From positions 186,001 through 250,000 of the forward strand of contig NZ_JADMKB010000003.1 of assembly GCF_018780075.1 (NCBI RefSeq): a DNA stretch of 64,000 nt, read 5' to 3'. Made by a program: the position numbers and the translations under genes. Positions within the stretch are counted from its first letter, which is position 1. Every line of letters starts with the position of its first letter. Below, piece by piece: positions 9,886 through 18,783 of the stretch. Origin of the DNA: Hydrogenophaga sp. (lineage in GTDB: Bacteria > Pseudomonadota > Gammaproteobacteria > Burkholderiales > Burkholderiaceae_C). The notes under the pieces were generated by a model. That model worked only from the letters and a program-made list of their open reading frames with translations, had not been told where the DNA came from and did not search any database.

Positions 9886-10955
9886 CCGATCAACGCCACC
9901 GCCTTGATCTGCGCCCACACGGCCTGACCGGGTTGCAGGTTCAGCGCCGCCGCCGAGCGCCGCGTCAACCGCGACAGCAGCGACGACGAAGTCCCCACCC
10001 GCAAGCGGCACAAGGCCAGCGCCGGGTGGCTGTCGTCGGCCAGTTGGTCCACCACCACCGGCAGGCTGTTGAGCAGGCTCGTGTCGGTCGCGGGCGAGAG
10101 CGCCAGGCTCACGTCGCGCGCCAGGATGCGGATGCGCACCGTGGCGCCCTTCTCTTGCCCGCCGTCGCGCACCCAGAGGCAGCCGCCCGGGAACGCCACC
10201 CGGGCCAGGCTCCAGGCCGCGTCGCGCTCCACCACCACGCCCTCCAGCACCACGCCCGCGTCTTCGCCCAGGCGGATCGGCAGGTCCACCCGCGACAGCA
10301 CCTCGGCCAGCGGGCCCGAGGCCAGCGCCCTGCCCGCTTCCATGGCGACGATGTGGTCGGCCAGGCGTGCCACCTCGTCGGGCGCGTGGCTCACGTAGAT
10401 CACGGGGATGTCCAGCTCGCGGTGCAGGCGCTCCAGGTAGGGCATGAACTCGTTCTTGCGCGCCAGGTCCAGCGCGGCCAGCGGCTCGTCCATCAGCAGC
10501 AGGCGCGGGCTGGTGAGCAGCGCGCGCGCGATGGCGATGCGCTGGCGTTCGCCGCCCGAGAGCCCGGCGGTGCGGCGCTCCAGCAGGTGGCCAATGCCCA
10601 GCAGCTCGATGGCCCGGTCCCACTCCACGCGCTGCTGCGCTGCCGTGGCGCGCGAAAGACCGTACTGCAGGTTGGCGCGCACGCTCAGGTGCGCAAACAG
10701 CTGCGGCTCCTGGAACACGTAACCCAGCGGCCGCCGGTGCGTGGGCAGCGCCTGAGCGCCGTCCTGCCAGACCTCGCCGTTGACCACGCAACGACCGCTG
10801 GGCGCGGCGTTGAGGCCGGCGATGCAGCGCAGCAGTGTGGATTTGCCACAACCCGAAGGACCGAACAGCGCGGTCACGCCACGGCCGGGCAGGCTCAGGT
10901 CCACGTCAAGCGTGAAGCCGGCGAAGTCCTGGCGAAAGCGGATATCGAGGCTCAT
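9882..10955 (-). CDS. modC: molybdate ABC transporter ATP-binding protein
   Basis: 357 residues. Walker [10 protein letters not shown] is near residue 38, the signature [15 protein letters not shown] near residue 130, and Walker [13 protein letters not shown] just after. The C-terminal ~140 residues contain a TOBE-type molybdate-binding domain, the usual ModC layout (about 350 residues). The protein energises molybdate import through ModB. Its ATG overlaps the modB stop (ATGA). It ends the operon molbindin-modA-modB-modC, which lies next to nif genes and would supply Mo for FeMo-co. Confidence 0.95.
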   Translation of the reverse strand: MSLDIRFRQDFAGFTLDVDLSLPGRGVTALFGPSGCGKSTLLRCIAGLNAAPSGRCVVNGEVWQDGAQALPTHRRPLGYVFQEPQLFAHLSVRANLQYGLSRATAAQQRVEWDRAIELLGIGHLLERRTAGLSGGERQRIAIARALLTSPRLLLMDEPLAALDLARKNEFMPYLERLHRELDIPVIYVSHAPDEVARLADHIVAMEAGRALASGPLAEVLSRVDLPIRLGEDAGVVLEGVVVERDAAWSLARVAFPGGCLWVRDGGQEKGATVRIRILARDVSLALSPATDTSLLNSLPVVVDQLADDSHPALALCRLRVGTSSSLLSRLTRRSAAALNLQPGQAVWAQIKAVALIG

Positions 10956-11623
10956 GCCTTGCTTCCCCACCCGCGCCCGTTGAGCAACATCAGCACAGCG
11001 AACGAAAACACCAGCATGCCGCCGGCCAGCCAGTGGGCGTTGGTGTACTCCATCGCCTCCACGTGGTTGTAGATCGCCATCGACAGCACCTGCGTCTGGC
11101 CCGGGATGTTGCCGCCGATCATCAGCACCACGCCGAATTCGCCCACGGTGTGCGCAAAGCCCAGCACCGCGGCCGTGATGAAGCCCGGGCGCGCCAGCGG
11201 CAGCGCCACGCTGAAAAACGCGTCCAGCGGCGAGGCGCGCAAGGTGGCCGCCGCTTCCATCGGCGCGCGGCCGATGGCGGCAAAGGCCTGCTGCAGCGGC
11301 TGGATCACGAAGGGCATGGAATACAGGCATGAGGCCACCACCAGACCGGCGAAGGTGAAGGGCAACAGGCCCAGACCGAGCGCCTGCGTGAGCCGGCCCA
11401 CCGGCCCCTGCGGCCCCATGAGCACCAGCAAATAGAAGCCCAGCACAGCGGGCGGTAGCACCAGCGGCAGCGTGACCACCGACCCCACCAGGCCCTTCAG
11501 CCGAGAGGGCGTGCGCGCGAGCCACCAGGCGACCGGCGTGCCCAGCGCGAGCAGCAGCACGGTGGTGAGGCCGGCCAGCCGGATGGTGAGCCAGACGGCG
11601 GTGAGATCGGCAGCGGTGGGCAT
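10952..11623 (-). CDS. modB: molybdate ABC transporter permease
   Basis: 223 residues, the usual ModB size. Five or more hydrophobic segments are visible. The permease EAA-type loop is in the region [26 protein letters not shown], which contacts ModC. The first transmembrane helix starts near residue 8 ([19 protein letters not shown]). The gap to modA is seven bases and it overlaps modC, so the three genes form one operon. Confidence 0.95.
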   Translation of the reverse strand: MPTAADLTAVWLTIRLAGLTTVLLLALGTPVAWWLARTPSRLKGLVGSVVTLPLVLPPAVLGFYLLVLMGPQGPVGRLTQALGLGLLPFTFAGLVVASCLYSMPFVIQPLQQAFAAIGRAPMEAAATLRASPLDAFFSVALPLARPGFITAAVLGFAHTVGEFGVVLMIGGNIPGQTQVLSMAIYNHVEAMEYTNAHWLAGGMLVFSFAVLMLLNGRGWGSKA

Positions 11624-11630
11624 GCTGCCC

Positions 11631-12458
<828 letters not shown>

Positions 12459-12890
12459 TCAATCCGTGGACACGAGAAACACGCTCGACGCCTTAAAGAT
12501 CGCGGTGACGGGCTGACCCACCGCGAGCCCCAGACGCTGCACACTCGGGTCGGTGACCACGGCGGTGAGCACGTGGTGGCTGCCGGGCAAGCTCAGAGTG
12601 ACCTCGGCATTGACCGGGCCGTGGTGGATCTGCCGCACCTGGCCGCGAAAGCGGTTGCGGGCCGAGATGCGTGCGCCCTCCTCGTCCACCATCAACACGA
12701 TGGAAGAGGCCTTGACGAAGGCGAGCAGGTCGCGACCTTCGGCCAGGCCAAGGTTCTGCGCGGACCCGTTCGTGACGGTGGCGGTGAGCGCCAGTGAAGG
12801 GCCGAGGCGCAACGTCACCTCGCTCTCCACCGCACCCACCCGCAAAGCGCTGACAGGACCGGCGAACTGGTTGCGGGCGCTGGTTTTCAT
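12459..12890 (-). CDS. molbindin: tandem Mop-domain molybdate-binding protein
   Basis: 143 residues made of two Mop domains, about residues 3-68 and 76-141, each beginning SARN-F-G-V and ending FKASS/VKASS-V. Such di-Mop proteins bind molybdate in the cytoplasm and are thought to buffer or store Mo; ModG of Azotobacter is the best known. There is no DNA-binding domain, so it is not ModE itself. I chose ATG 12890, with GAGGA upstream, over longer in-frame starts whose extra residues are not Mop-like. First gene of the mod operon. Confidence 0.88.
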   Translation of the reverse strand: MKTSARNQFAGPVSALRVGAVESEVTLRLGPSLALTATVTNGSAQNLGLAEGRDLLAFVKASSIVLMVDEEGARISARNRFRGQVRQIHHGPVNAEVTLSLPGSHHVLTAVVTDPSVQRLGLAVGQPVTAIFKASSVFLVSTD

Positions 12891-12974
12891 GGTCAGCTTC
12901 CTCAGGATGTGCCGAAACTCGGCGATGTCGGGTTCACTCCTGTGAACAAGCCGACGGGCTCGGTAGGGATCACG

Positions 12975-13023
12975 ACACAACGCACGGGTCTTGCCGCTGC
13001 GTTGTGTGCTTTGCTACACAACG
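12975..13023 (-). promoter_or_regulatory. candidate operator of the molybdate operon: three copies of an 8-mer
   Basis: ACACAACG occurs at 12975-12982 and 13016-13023 and its exact reverse complement CGTTGTGT at 13000-13007. The last two form a perfect palindrome with an 8-bp spacer, ending 110 bp upstream of the molbindin start. The symmetry (6-bp core, N6, 6-bp core) is similar to a ModE box but the bases are not TATATA, so the identity of the binder is inference. Confidence 0.4.
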
Positions 13024-13117
13024 GTCACCCCATCGTGGGTTGGTGGCCTGGTTTGCAAAACGCGGGCCAGCTTGGGGAGAGAGAGCGCTCTCTCGGAGCC
13101 TTTTGGTTGAACTCAGA

Positions 13118-13660
13118 TCTCGTCCGTGGCACCTCGCGAGCCAAGGCGTGTGCGCTCAGGCCACAGCGCTTGAGTGAGGCGGTCGGCGCTGTGCGCCGAC
13201 TTCCCTGCGATGCTCGCGGCCGTGGCCCGTCGCCAAACTCGTTGCGTTCGCTGCGCTCTCTCTGCTCAGACATGGCGACGAATCAGTTGACGAAGCGCGC
13301 TGCGCGCGCGGCCACGGCCCCTGCGCTTCTCGGCGCCTCACAAGGCGCGCTGCGGCCTGAGCGCACACGCCTTGGCAGAAGTGGTGTTGGTGCGCCAACG
13401 GTGGAACGCCCATTCACTTCTTGCTGCGGCAGGCGCTGTCCGGTGGGGGCGATTTTCCGGGGTGGCTGTGTCCGCCCGTCTGGGGCCGGACGCGCAGGTG
13501 CGCGCATCGTCAACTGACTCGCGGCCCTTGTCCGAGCGGAGAGAGCGCAGCGAACGCAGCGAGTTGGGCCGCGCCGGCGCCAGACGGGTGGGCACAGCGA
13601 AGTCGGCGCAGCCGACCACCCCGGATGAGCCCCCGCCGGGCAGCGCCTGCCGCAGCCGCG
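13118..13660. repeat. long dispersed intergenic repeat, copy 1 (543 bp)
   Basis: This segment is closely repeated in the same orientation at 37883-38426 over its whole length. It contains nested inverted repeats: 13140-13162 pairs perfectly with 13354-13376 (23 bp), and a ~34-bp arm near 13239 is mirrored near 13545-13580. No frame on either strand looks like a conserved protein. It separates the molybdate operon from the nifB operon; the rest of the 12891-13695 gap holds only the candidate operator. Confidence 0.85.
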
Positions 13661-13695
13661 CGGTGCCCCTCAAACCACCATACGTTTTCAGGCGC

Positions 13696-14067
13696 TCAAG
13701 CCAAGCTCATGCGAAACAGATCGGGCTGGCTCTGCCGGTACACCCGCAACCACAGCAGCGTCGCAGGCACCAGCGACTGGCTGGCGAACCACAAGGCTTC
13801 GTCCAGGGTCTCTCCGGGTGGTCCGGCGAGTTGGACACGCATCAGCGCCCAGCCCGACCAGTCGAGCTCGGGCATGGTGGCGCGCTGCTCGGGCTCGATC
13901 TGCGCCACGCTGGCGGCCAGGGTCACGAGCTGGCGCAGCACCTCGCCGCGCGTGAGACGCGAACGCATCAGTTCCTCGCGCGGCAATTGTTCCACCAGGA
14001 TCAGCACCGCTTCGCAGGCGCCCTGGATCAGGCCCAACAAGGCGCTGTGCAGCATGGGTTGGCTCAT
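13696..14067 (-). CDS. hypothetical protein at the end of the nifB operon
   Basis: 123 residues, family not recognised. Mostly helical with a hydrophobic first third (MLHSALLGLIQGACEAVLIL) that is not a typical signal peptide. The start at 14067 lies five bases after the upstream flavoprotein stop, so it is translated from the same message. Position makes it a nitrogen-fixation accessory candidate, perhaps a partner of the flavoprotein; no function can be given. It is the last gene before the dispersed repeat at 13118-13660. Confidence 0.65.
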   Translation of the reverse strand: MSQPMLHSALLGLIQGACEAVLILVEQLPREELMRSRLTRGEVLRQLVTLAASVAQIEPEQRATMPELDWSGWALMRVQLAGPPGETLDEALWFASQSLVPATLLWLRVYRQSQPDLFRMSLA

Positions 14068-14072
14068 GGGTT

Positions 14073-15683
14073 TCAGGCACTGACCGCCACAGACTGGGCC
14101 TGCAGCAAACGGGCGTTGAGCTCGATGGCGAACTCGCGCCAGGCCGCGGCCAGGTCGAGCGTGATGGCGCGCTGGGTCTCGGCATCGGGCGTCTGGTCCT
14201 GCGCGAAGTTCGACAAAGCACACGAGCCGGCGTTGAAGGCCAGCGCGGCCTGCAGTAAGCCCTTGTTCCAGCCAGCAAACGGTGCCAACAACTGCGGCGT
14301 GAGCGCGTGCTGCCCTTGCGAGACCGCAGCATCGGCAGCGTCGATCGCAGGCAACAAGGCGTCGATCTGCGCCAGGCTCTCGCTGTAGACGCGGTCCACC
14401 GTCGCCAGCAGCGCGCGCTGCGTGAGCAGATCGTGTTGCTGGCTGGAGAGCAGGCGCGTGAGGTGGCGGCGGTACTGGTCGGGCGCGGCGGCGGCGCGCG
14501 CGGCCACGCCCTCGGCAAAGGCCCGCAGCGCTGCCTCGCGGTCGTGGGCCGCGGGCTCATGAATGACGGCAGTGGGCGCTTTCTGGCGCAGCAGCGCGTG
14601 GGCGATGCGGTCGGCCGCTTCGAGCGCGCCCTCCATGTGACCCGCGCCGTGGGCCGCCGTTTCGCTGCCGCCCAGGAACATCCGGCCGCTCCACTGCGGC
14701 TGGCGCAGCAACGGGTCGGCCAGCGGCGGCTCGGGCGGCGTGGCGCGGTCGGTGTCGCTGCAGGTCCAGGGCTCCAGCGCCCAGTCCTGCAGTTGCAGCC
14801 GGCCACCTTGCGCGGCCTGGCCGTGGAGCTGCGCGAGCTGGCTCTCCATCAGCAGCGGCAGGCCGCGCTGGAAGTGTTCGCGCTGCGCCGGGTTCAGCGC
14901 CACAAAGCCGCCCAGCGCCGCGCCCCCGGCGTCGTCGCAGGCGTCGAACACCTCGCCGAGCACGGCCTGCGGATGGCGCACGAAGGCGTTGCCCGACCGC
15001 CCGGCTTCGCGCCAGAAAGGCTGATCGAACGTGACCAGGGCCTTGGCGTGGGTCGCCATCCAGGTGGCTGTGGCTTCCAACGCGGCCCAGACCGTCGCCG
15101 GCAGCGGTGGATCCAGCAGCATGCGGTCATGCACCAGGCGCGGCGGCAAGGCCAGCACGACTTGTCGCGCGCGCAGCGGCGCACCGGTCTCCAGCATGAG
15201 CTCGATGTGAGAACCGCGGTCGCGCAGCACGCGCACGGGCTTGCCCAGTTGCAGGCAGCCCTCGGGCAAACCTGCTGCAAGTGCATCGGCCAATCGTGCC
15301 GCGCCGCCCTGGATGCGCCGCGCACCCGCGTGCACGCCGCCCTCTTCCTGCCGCCGTTCGGGTTCGCGGTTCGGGTCGGTGAGCCAGAGCGCGTCGCCCG
15401 GATCGTGTTGCGCCAGCGTGGCCAGCCCCAGCTCACCCAGCAGCGCGCTGACGCGAGGCTCGGTCTCGGGCCAGTACCAGGTGGCGCCCAGGTCGAGCGC
15501 CTGGCCGGTCTGCGCATCGCTGCGGGTCAACACCCGGCCGCCGATACGCTCTCGCGCTTCGACCAGGGTCACGTCCAGGCCGCGAGCGATCAGGGTTCGG
15601 GCCAGCGCCAGGCCACACAGGCCCGCACCGACCACCACCACGTCGGCCACTTTCTGGGTGGGCAAATGCAACAGCTCAGCCAT
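14073..15683 (-). CDS. FAD-dependent amine-oxidase-type flavoprotein in nif operon, with C-terminal extension
   Basis: 536 residues. The FAD dinucleotide motif VVVVGAGLCGLALARTL is at about residues 14-30, GGRVLTR follows near residue 48, and a C-terminal FAD motif (MFLGGSETAAHGAGHMEGALEAA) is near residues 340-365. This is the monoamine oxidase/phytoene-desaturase fold. After it comes a helical extension of about 160 residues with no match I know. The gene lies between a [2Fe-2S] ferredoxin and a hypothetical gene, so an electron-transfer or redox-maturation role for nitrogenase is likely but unproven. Confidence 0.8.
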   Translation of the reverse strand: MAELLHLPTQKVADVVVVGAGLCGLALARTLIARGLDVTLVEARERIGGRVLTRSDAQTGQALDLGATWYWPETEPRVSALLGELGLATLAQHDPGDALWLTDPNREPERRQEEGGVHAGARRIQGGAARLADALAAGLPEGCLQLGKPVRVLRDRGSHIELMLETGAPLRARQVVLALPPRLVHDRMLLDPPLPATVWAALEATATWMATHAKALVTFDQPFWREAGRSGNAFVRHPQAVLGEVFDACDDAGGAALGGFVALNPAQREHFQRGLPLLMESQLAQLHGQAAQGGRLQLQDWALEPWTCSDTDRATPPEPPLADPLLRQPQWSGRMFLGGSETAAHGAGHMEGALEAADRIAHALLRQKAPTAVIHEPAAHDREAALRAFAEGVAARAAAAPDQYRRHLTRLLSSQQHDLLTQRALLATVDRVYSESLAQIDALLPAIDAADAAVSQGQHALTPQLLAPFAGWNKGLLQAALAFNAGSCALSNFAQDQTPDAETQRAITLDLAAAWREFAIELNARLLQAQSVAVSA

Positions 15684-15737
15684 ACCGGTACCTCACGCAG
15701 TGGAGAGCACAGCGGCGTGCGACACCTCCCCACCGGG

Positions 15738-15787
15738 AACACCGCGGAACCGGCTTCGCCGGGCCGCAGGTGTTGCCCCCTGGGGGG
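15738..15787 (+). repeat. short GC-rich intergenic repeat, copy a
   Basis: The core AACACCGCGGAACCGGCTT followed by a G/C-rich run and GGTGTTGCCCCC recurs at 22827-22880 (same orientation) and at 41793-41842 (inverted). The ends AACACC and GGTGTT pair as a hairpin, followed by a second C-run/G-run hairpin. It sits between the flavoprotein and ferredoxin genes. Similar elements are common between genes in Comamonadaceae; a terminator-like or mRNA-stabilising role is inference. Confidence 0.7.
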
Positions 15788-15814
15788 TGGCGCCGCAGGC
15801 GCGCGGGGGGTGCT

Positions 15815-16111
15815 TCATGTGGTCATCAAGAGTTCGACGGTGATCGGGTCTTCACCGAGCACGGCCTGGCAGGCGAGGCGCGAGGCCGATCCGATGCCCA
15901 CCATGCCGTCGAGCTTCTCGTTCTCCAGCGGCTGGATGCGCGACAGGCTCTTGCGGCCGCTGGTGACGAAGACGTGGCAGGCCTCGCACTTGGCGTTGCC
16001 GCCGCACTTGCTCATGACGGGCTCGCCCACGCCGAGCAGGGCTTTGAGGAGGGTGGTGCCGGCGGCAACTTCGTAGGACTTGCCGGAAGGAAGGACGGTG
16101 ATCGTGGTCAT
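15815..16111 (-). CDS. [2Fe-2S] ferredoxin, nif operon
   Basis: 98 residues. Four cysteines in a plant-type arrangement: C36, C42, C45 (C-x5-C-x2-C, in MSKCGGNAKCEACHVF) and a distal C80 (RLACQAV). This type resembles the ferredoxins of nif regions in Rhodobacter (FdxD-like) and adrenodoxin-type proteins. Likely role: electron carrier or Fe-S assembly partner for nitrogenase. It lies between the SIR2-like gene and the flavoprotein, which may be its redox partner. Confidence 0.85.
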   Translation of the reverse strand: MTTITVLPSGKSYEVAAGTTLLKALLGVGEPVMSKCGGNAKCEACHVFVTSGRKSLSRIQPLENEKLDGMVGIGSASRLACQAVLGEDPITVELLMTT

Positions 16112-16148
16112 GGTTGTGGCCTCGTGGCTGGTTGGGAAAGGGAAAAGG

Positions 16149-16985
16149 TCAAGCGAGCGCGGGTTGCAGGGCGTCGATCAACGCCGCCGAAAAATCGGCC
16201 AGCGGCATGTTGATGCGCGTGATGCCCTGCTCTTCGAGGAAGCGCGCTTCCATGCGGGTCGGCTCGTTGGGCAACACAGCCCAGTGCAGGTCACTGGAGC
16301 GTTTCATGATCTGGCGCGCAAAGCAGCGCGTGAGCTGGTCGTCAAAGCGGCAGCCGAGGACCAGGAAGCTGCGGCCGCTGCGCCAGGCCTGCACGGCCGC
16401 GGGGATGGGGGTCTGGATGTCGATCTCGGTCAGCACTTCCACATAGTCGCTGTCGGACACCAGGTAGTTGCCGGCCGGGCTGTGGCCGCCCCAGGGTTTG
16501 TAGTGCGTGGGCGCCACCGGCAGGGTGTCGAGCGCCTGGCCCTGGGCGTCGTAGGCGCCGGTCCACTGGCCAAAATGTTCGGACTGAGACAGGCCTTGCA
16601 CCTGGTTCCAGCCACTGCCGCCGCGCACGCGGGTCAGCGCGTTCAGCATGGTGTCGTCGTACCAGGTGTCGACCCAGAGGCCGGCGTTGCTGCCCGCGAG
16701 CGCCAGCTGCAGGGCCGAAGGCTCGGGCGAACTCGCAAAGGCCTCGTTCATCAGGTGCACCACCGACTTGCGGTGTTTGAAGTTTTCGATGAACTGGGCC
16801 GCCTGCGTCAGGCGGTTGCGCACCTTGTGCGGCACGCTGACCTTGGCCGTCATGAAGGTCGCCAGGTCCAGCGGCGTGGCCGGCACCTTGCCGGGCTCAC
16901 ACAGCGACAACATGTCCGGGCCCAGGTAGGGGATGACGCTGCCGCCGTCGAGGCGGCGGGCGATGTCTTGGATCAGGTCGGTCAT
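16149..16985 (-). CDS. SIR2-like domain protein without the catalytic Asn and His, nif operon
   Basis: 278 residues with the outline of a SIR2_2-type fold: IPYLGPDML at residues 18-26 (nucleotide loop), DTWYDD near residue 105, YKPWGGH near residue 160, DYVEVL, then SFLVLGCRFDDQLTR near residue 205. In active SIR2 enzymes the second motif is TN(Y/W)D and the third is (L/I)HG. Here Asn and His are both replaced by Trp, so NAD hydrolysis or deacylation is unlikely. It follows the DegT-like gene by nine bases and is co-transcribed with nif genes. It may bind a nucleotide as a sensor or scaffold; function unknown. Confidence 0.7.
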   Translation of the reverse strand: MTDLIQDIARRLDGGSVIPYLGPDMLSLCEPGKVPATPLDLATFMTAKVSVPHKVRNRLTQAAQFIENFKHRKSVVHLMNEAFASSPEPSALQLALAGSNAGLWVDTWYDDTMLNALTRVRGGSGWNQVQGLSQSEHFGQWTGAYDAQGQALDTLPVAPTHYKPWGGHSPAGNYLVSDSDYVEVLTEIDIQTPIPAAVQAWRSGRSFLVLGCRFDDQLTRCFARQIMKRSSDLHWAVLPNEPTRMEARFLEEQGITRINMPLADFSAALIDALQPALA

Positions 16986-16994
16986 GGTGTTTCC

Positions 16995-18158
16995 TTAGAG
17001 ATATATGGCGGCGCCGGCACCGACGTTGGTCGCGGTGTCTTTCAATGTGGTCACGATGTACTGCACCTGGACTGCGTCGAGCTGGGTGTGCAGCGGCAGG
17101 GCCAGGGCGCGGTCGCCGATGCGGTCGGTGTCGCGCAGCAGGCCCCGCTGCTGGCCGATGGCCGCGGCCGCGTTCATGTAATAGAACTGCTGGTGCAGCG
17201 GGTGGCTGTAGGCGGCAGTCTCGATACCGCTGGAGGCCAGGTCGTCGACCATCTGCGCGCGGGCGCTGGCGGTGAAGCGTTTGCCGAGGTGAACGACGTA
17301 GAGCATCCAGTGCACCTCGTCCACGTTCTCCGCCAGGTACGGTGGCTTCACGCCCTCGAAGCTCTGCATCTGCTCGTGGTACCAGAGCTCCACCTGCTTG
17401 CGCTCCATCAGCCGGTCGTCCAGGCTGGCGAGCTGGGCCAGGCCGAGTGCGGCGGTCATCTCGCTCATACCGGCCTGCAGTGGCACGCGCGAACCGACCG
17501 AGACCGAATGACGGTCGCTCACGCGGCGCTGGCGCAGGTAACGCAGCTCGTGCACCAGCGCGTCGTCGTCGGTGACCAGCATGCCGCCTTCGCCAGTGCA
17601 CAGGGCCGAGGGCTGCGAAAAGTCGAACACCGACACATCGCCAAAGCTGCCCACGGTCTGGCCCTTGTAGCGCGAGCCCAGGGCCTCGGTGCTGTCTTCG
17701 ATCAGGGGGATGCCGTGCGCTTTCGCGAGCGCACGCAATGGGTCCCAGTCGGCCGGGTGGCCGTTGGTGTTGCCGGCCAGGATGGCGCGGGACTGCGGCG
17801 TGATCTTGAGCGCGGCTTTTTCCGGGCTCAGGCAGCCGGTCCAGTAGTTGATGTCGGCGAACACCGGCGTGGCGCCCGCGAGCGTGATGGCCTGCGCCAC
17901 CTGGTGCCAGGCGTGGCTGCTGCAGACCACCTCGTCGCCCGGGCCGATGCCGTAGGCGCGCAGCGCGATCCAGGTGCCCAGGGTGCCGCTGCCCACCGCG
18001 ACCGCATGGCGCCGCCCGGCCCAGCCCGCGAAGGCACGCTCGAACGATTCCAGCATGGGGCCATCGCCCCAGCGGGCGGACTCCAGCACGGCGGTGACGA
18101 GCTGGATCTCGCGCTCGCCGCACTCGGGCTCGTAGAGGGAGATGGCATCGATTTCCAT
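16995..18158 (-). CDS. DegT/DnrJ/EryC1/StrS-type protein lacking the PLP-binding lysine, nif operon
   Basis: 387 residues covering the whole aminotransferase fold: SGTLGTWIALRAYGIGPGDEV (PLP phosphate loop region, near residues 57-77), PLIEDSTEALGS with the pyridine-N Asp near residue 155, and CTGEGGMLVTDD near residue 190. In the family the Schiff-base Lys sits four residues before TGEGG; here that position is Ser (codon 17607-17609, in FSQPSALCTGEGG). Transamination is thus unlikely. ATG 18158 has AAGGA upstream. Downstream partner is the SIR2-like gene. Probably a non-enzymatic nif factor or an altered PLP protein. Confidence 0.8.
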   Translation of the reverse strand: MEIDAISLYEPECGEREIQLVTAVLESARWGDGPMLESFERAFAGWAGRRHAVAVGSGTLGTWIALRAYGIGPGDEVVCSSHAWHQVAQAITLAGATPVFADINYWTGCLSPEKAALKITPQSRAILAGNTNGHPADWDPLRALAKAHGIPLIEDSTEALGSRYKGQTVGSFGDVSVFDFSQPSALCTGEGGMLVTDDDALVHELRYLRQRRVSDRHSVSVGSRVPLQAGMSEMTAALGLAQLASLDDRLMERKQVELWYHEQMQSFEGVKPPYLAENVDEVHWMLYVVHLGKRFTASARAQMVDDLASSGIETAAYSHPLHQQFYYMNAAAAIGQQRGLLRDTDRIGDRALALPLHTQLDAVQVQYIVTTLKDTATNVGAGAAIYL

Positions 18159-18263
18159 GTTCAAGTCCTTGAAAGCGTGCGCAGCGCAGGGCCGCCCCAA
18201 GCAAGCACAGCCCCCTCGGGGGGCAGCGCAGTACACGGAGTGACAAGCGTGGGGGTCATGTGC

Positions 18264-18524
18264 TCAGTCCTGGGTGAGGATCAATGCATCGGCTTCTTCG
18301 GGCTGCTCGGTCACGCTCCAGCAGTGGCCGTTGGAGGTGGCGAGGTAGACCTTGCGGGCGCCGAGCGTCAACGCCGGCTTTTCGTCGCGCATGTCCATCG
18401 CATCGACCAGCACCACCTTCATGTCGGGGTGCTGGGAGCGCCAGATCGAGGCGGCGTCGCGCAGGGTGGCGGCAGCGCCCACGAGTTCGCCGGCCGCGAG
18501 CAGGTGTTCGGTGCTGATCGACAT
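18264..18524 (-). CDS. small nif-associated protein (DUF6129-like)
   Basis: 86 residues. The C-terminal half (KVYLATSNGHCWSVT, then EEADALIL) resembles small proteins found next to nifT/nifZ in other diazotrophs, which I recall as DUF6129; this assignment is tentative. A single Cys follows a His (GHCW). The start lies three bases after the nifT stop. About 105 bp between it and the DegT-like gene (18159-18263) hold a GC-rich repeat-like segment and no sigma54 motif. Role unknown. Confidence 0.65.
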   Translation of the reverse strand: MSISTEHLLAAGELVGAAATLRDAASIWRSQHPDMKVVLVDAMDMRDEKPALTLGARKVYLATSNGHCWSVTEQPEEADALILTQD

Positions 18525-18527
18525 GGC

Positions 18528-18755
18528 TCAGTCCTCCGAGACCGACGAGGCCAGGCGGCGCGCTTCGACGGTGATGGGCAGCGTCGTGCCTTCGGGCATG
18601 ACCGGCAGTTCGAGCTGCCAGCCGTTGGCCAGCGTGACCAGCCCACCCCACATGCCGGGATTCACCATGTCGACGATGGGTTCTTCCAGGTCTTTCTTCG
18701 GCACATAGGCGCTCAACACACCTTTGGCATCGCGGCGGATCATCACTTTCATCAT
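18528..18755 (-). CDS. nifT: nitrogen fixation protein NifT/FixU
   Basis: 75 residues. The conserved NifT pattern is clear: MKVMIRRDAKGVLSAYVPKK at the start, LEEPIVDM, then WGGLVTLANGWQLELP. Length matches the family (about 70-80). NifT is a small protein of unknown biochemical role, dispensable in the organisms tested. Two adjacent ATG codons (18755 and 18752) exist; the second has better spacing from GGAG. It lies 28 bp after the nifS-type gene. Confidence 0.9.
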   Translation of the reverse strand: MMKVMIRRDAKGVLSAYVPKKDLEEPIVDMVNPGMWGGLVTLANGWQLELPVMPEGTTLPITVEARRLASSVSED

Positions 18756-18783
18756 CGGCTCCAGTGGGTAGGCAAACAGGAAT

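Noticed and set aside
13372..14388. A long plus-strand frame starting in the dispersed repeat
   Set aside because: It joins repeat sequence with the antisense of the flavoprotein end; no conserved protein features.
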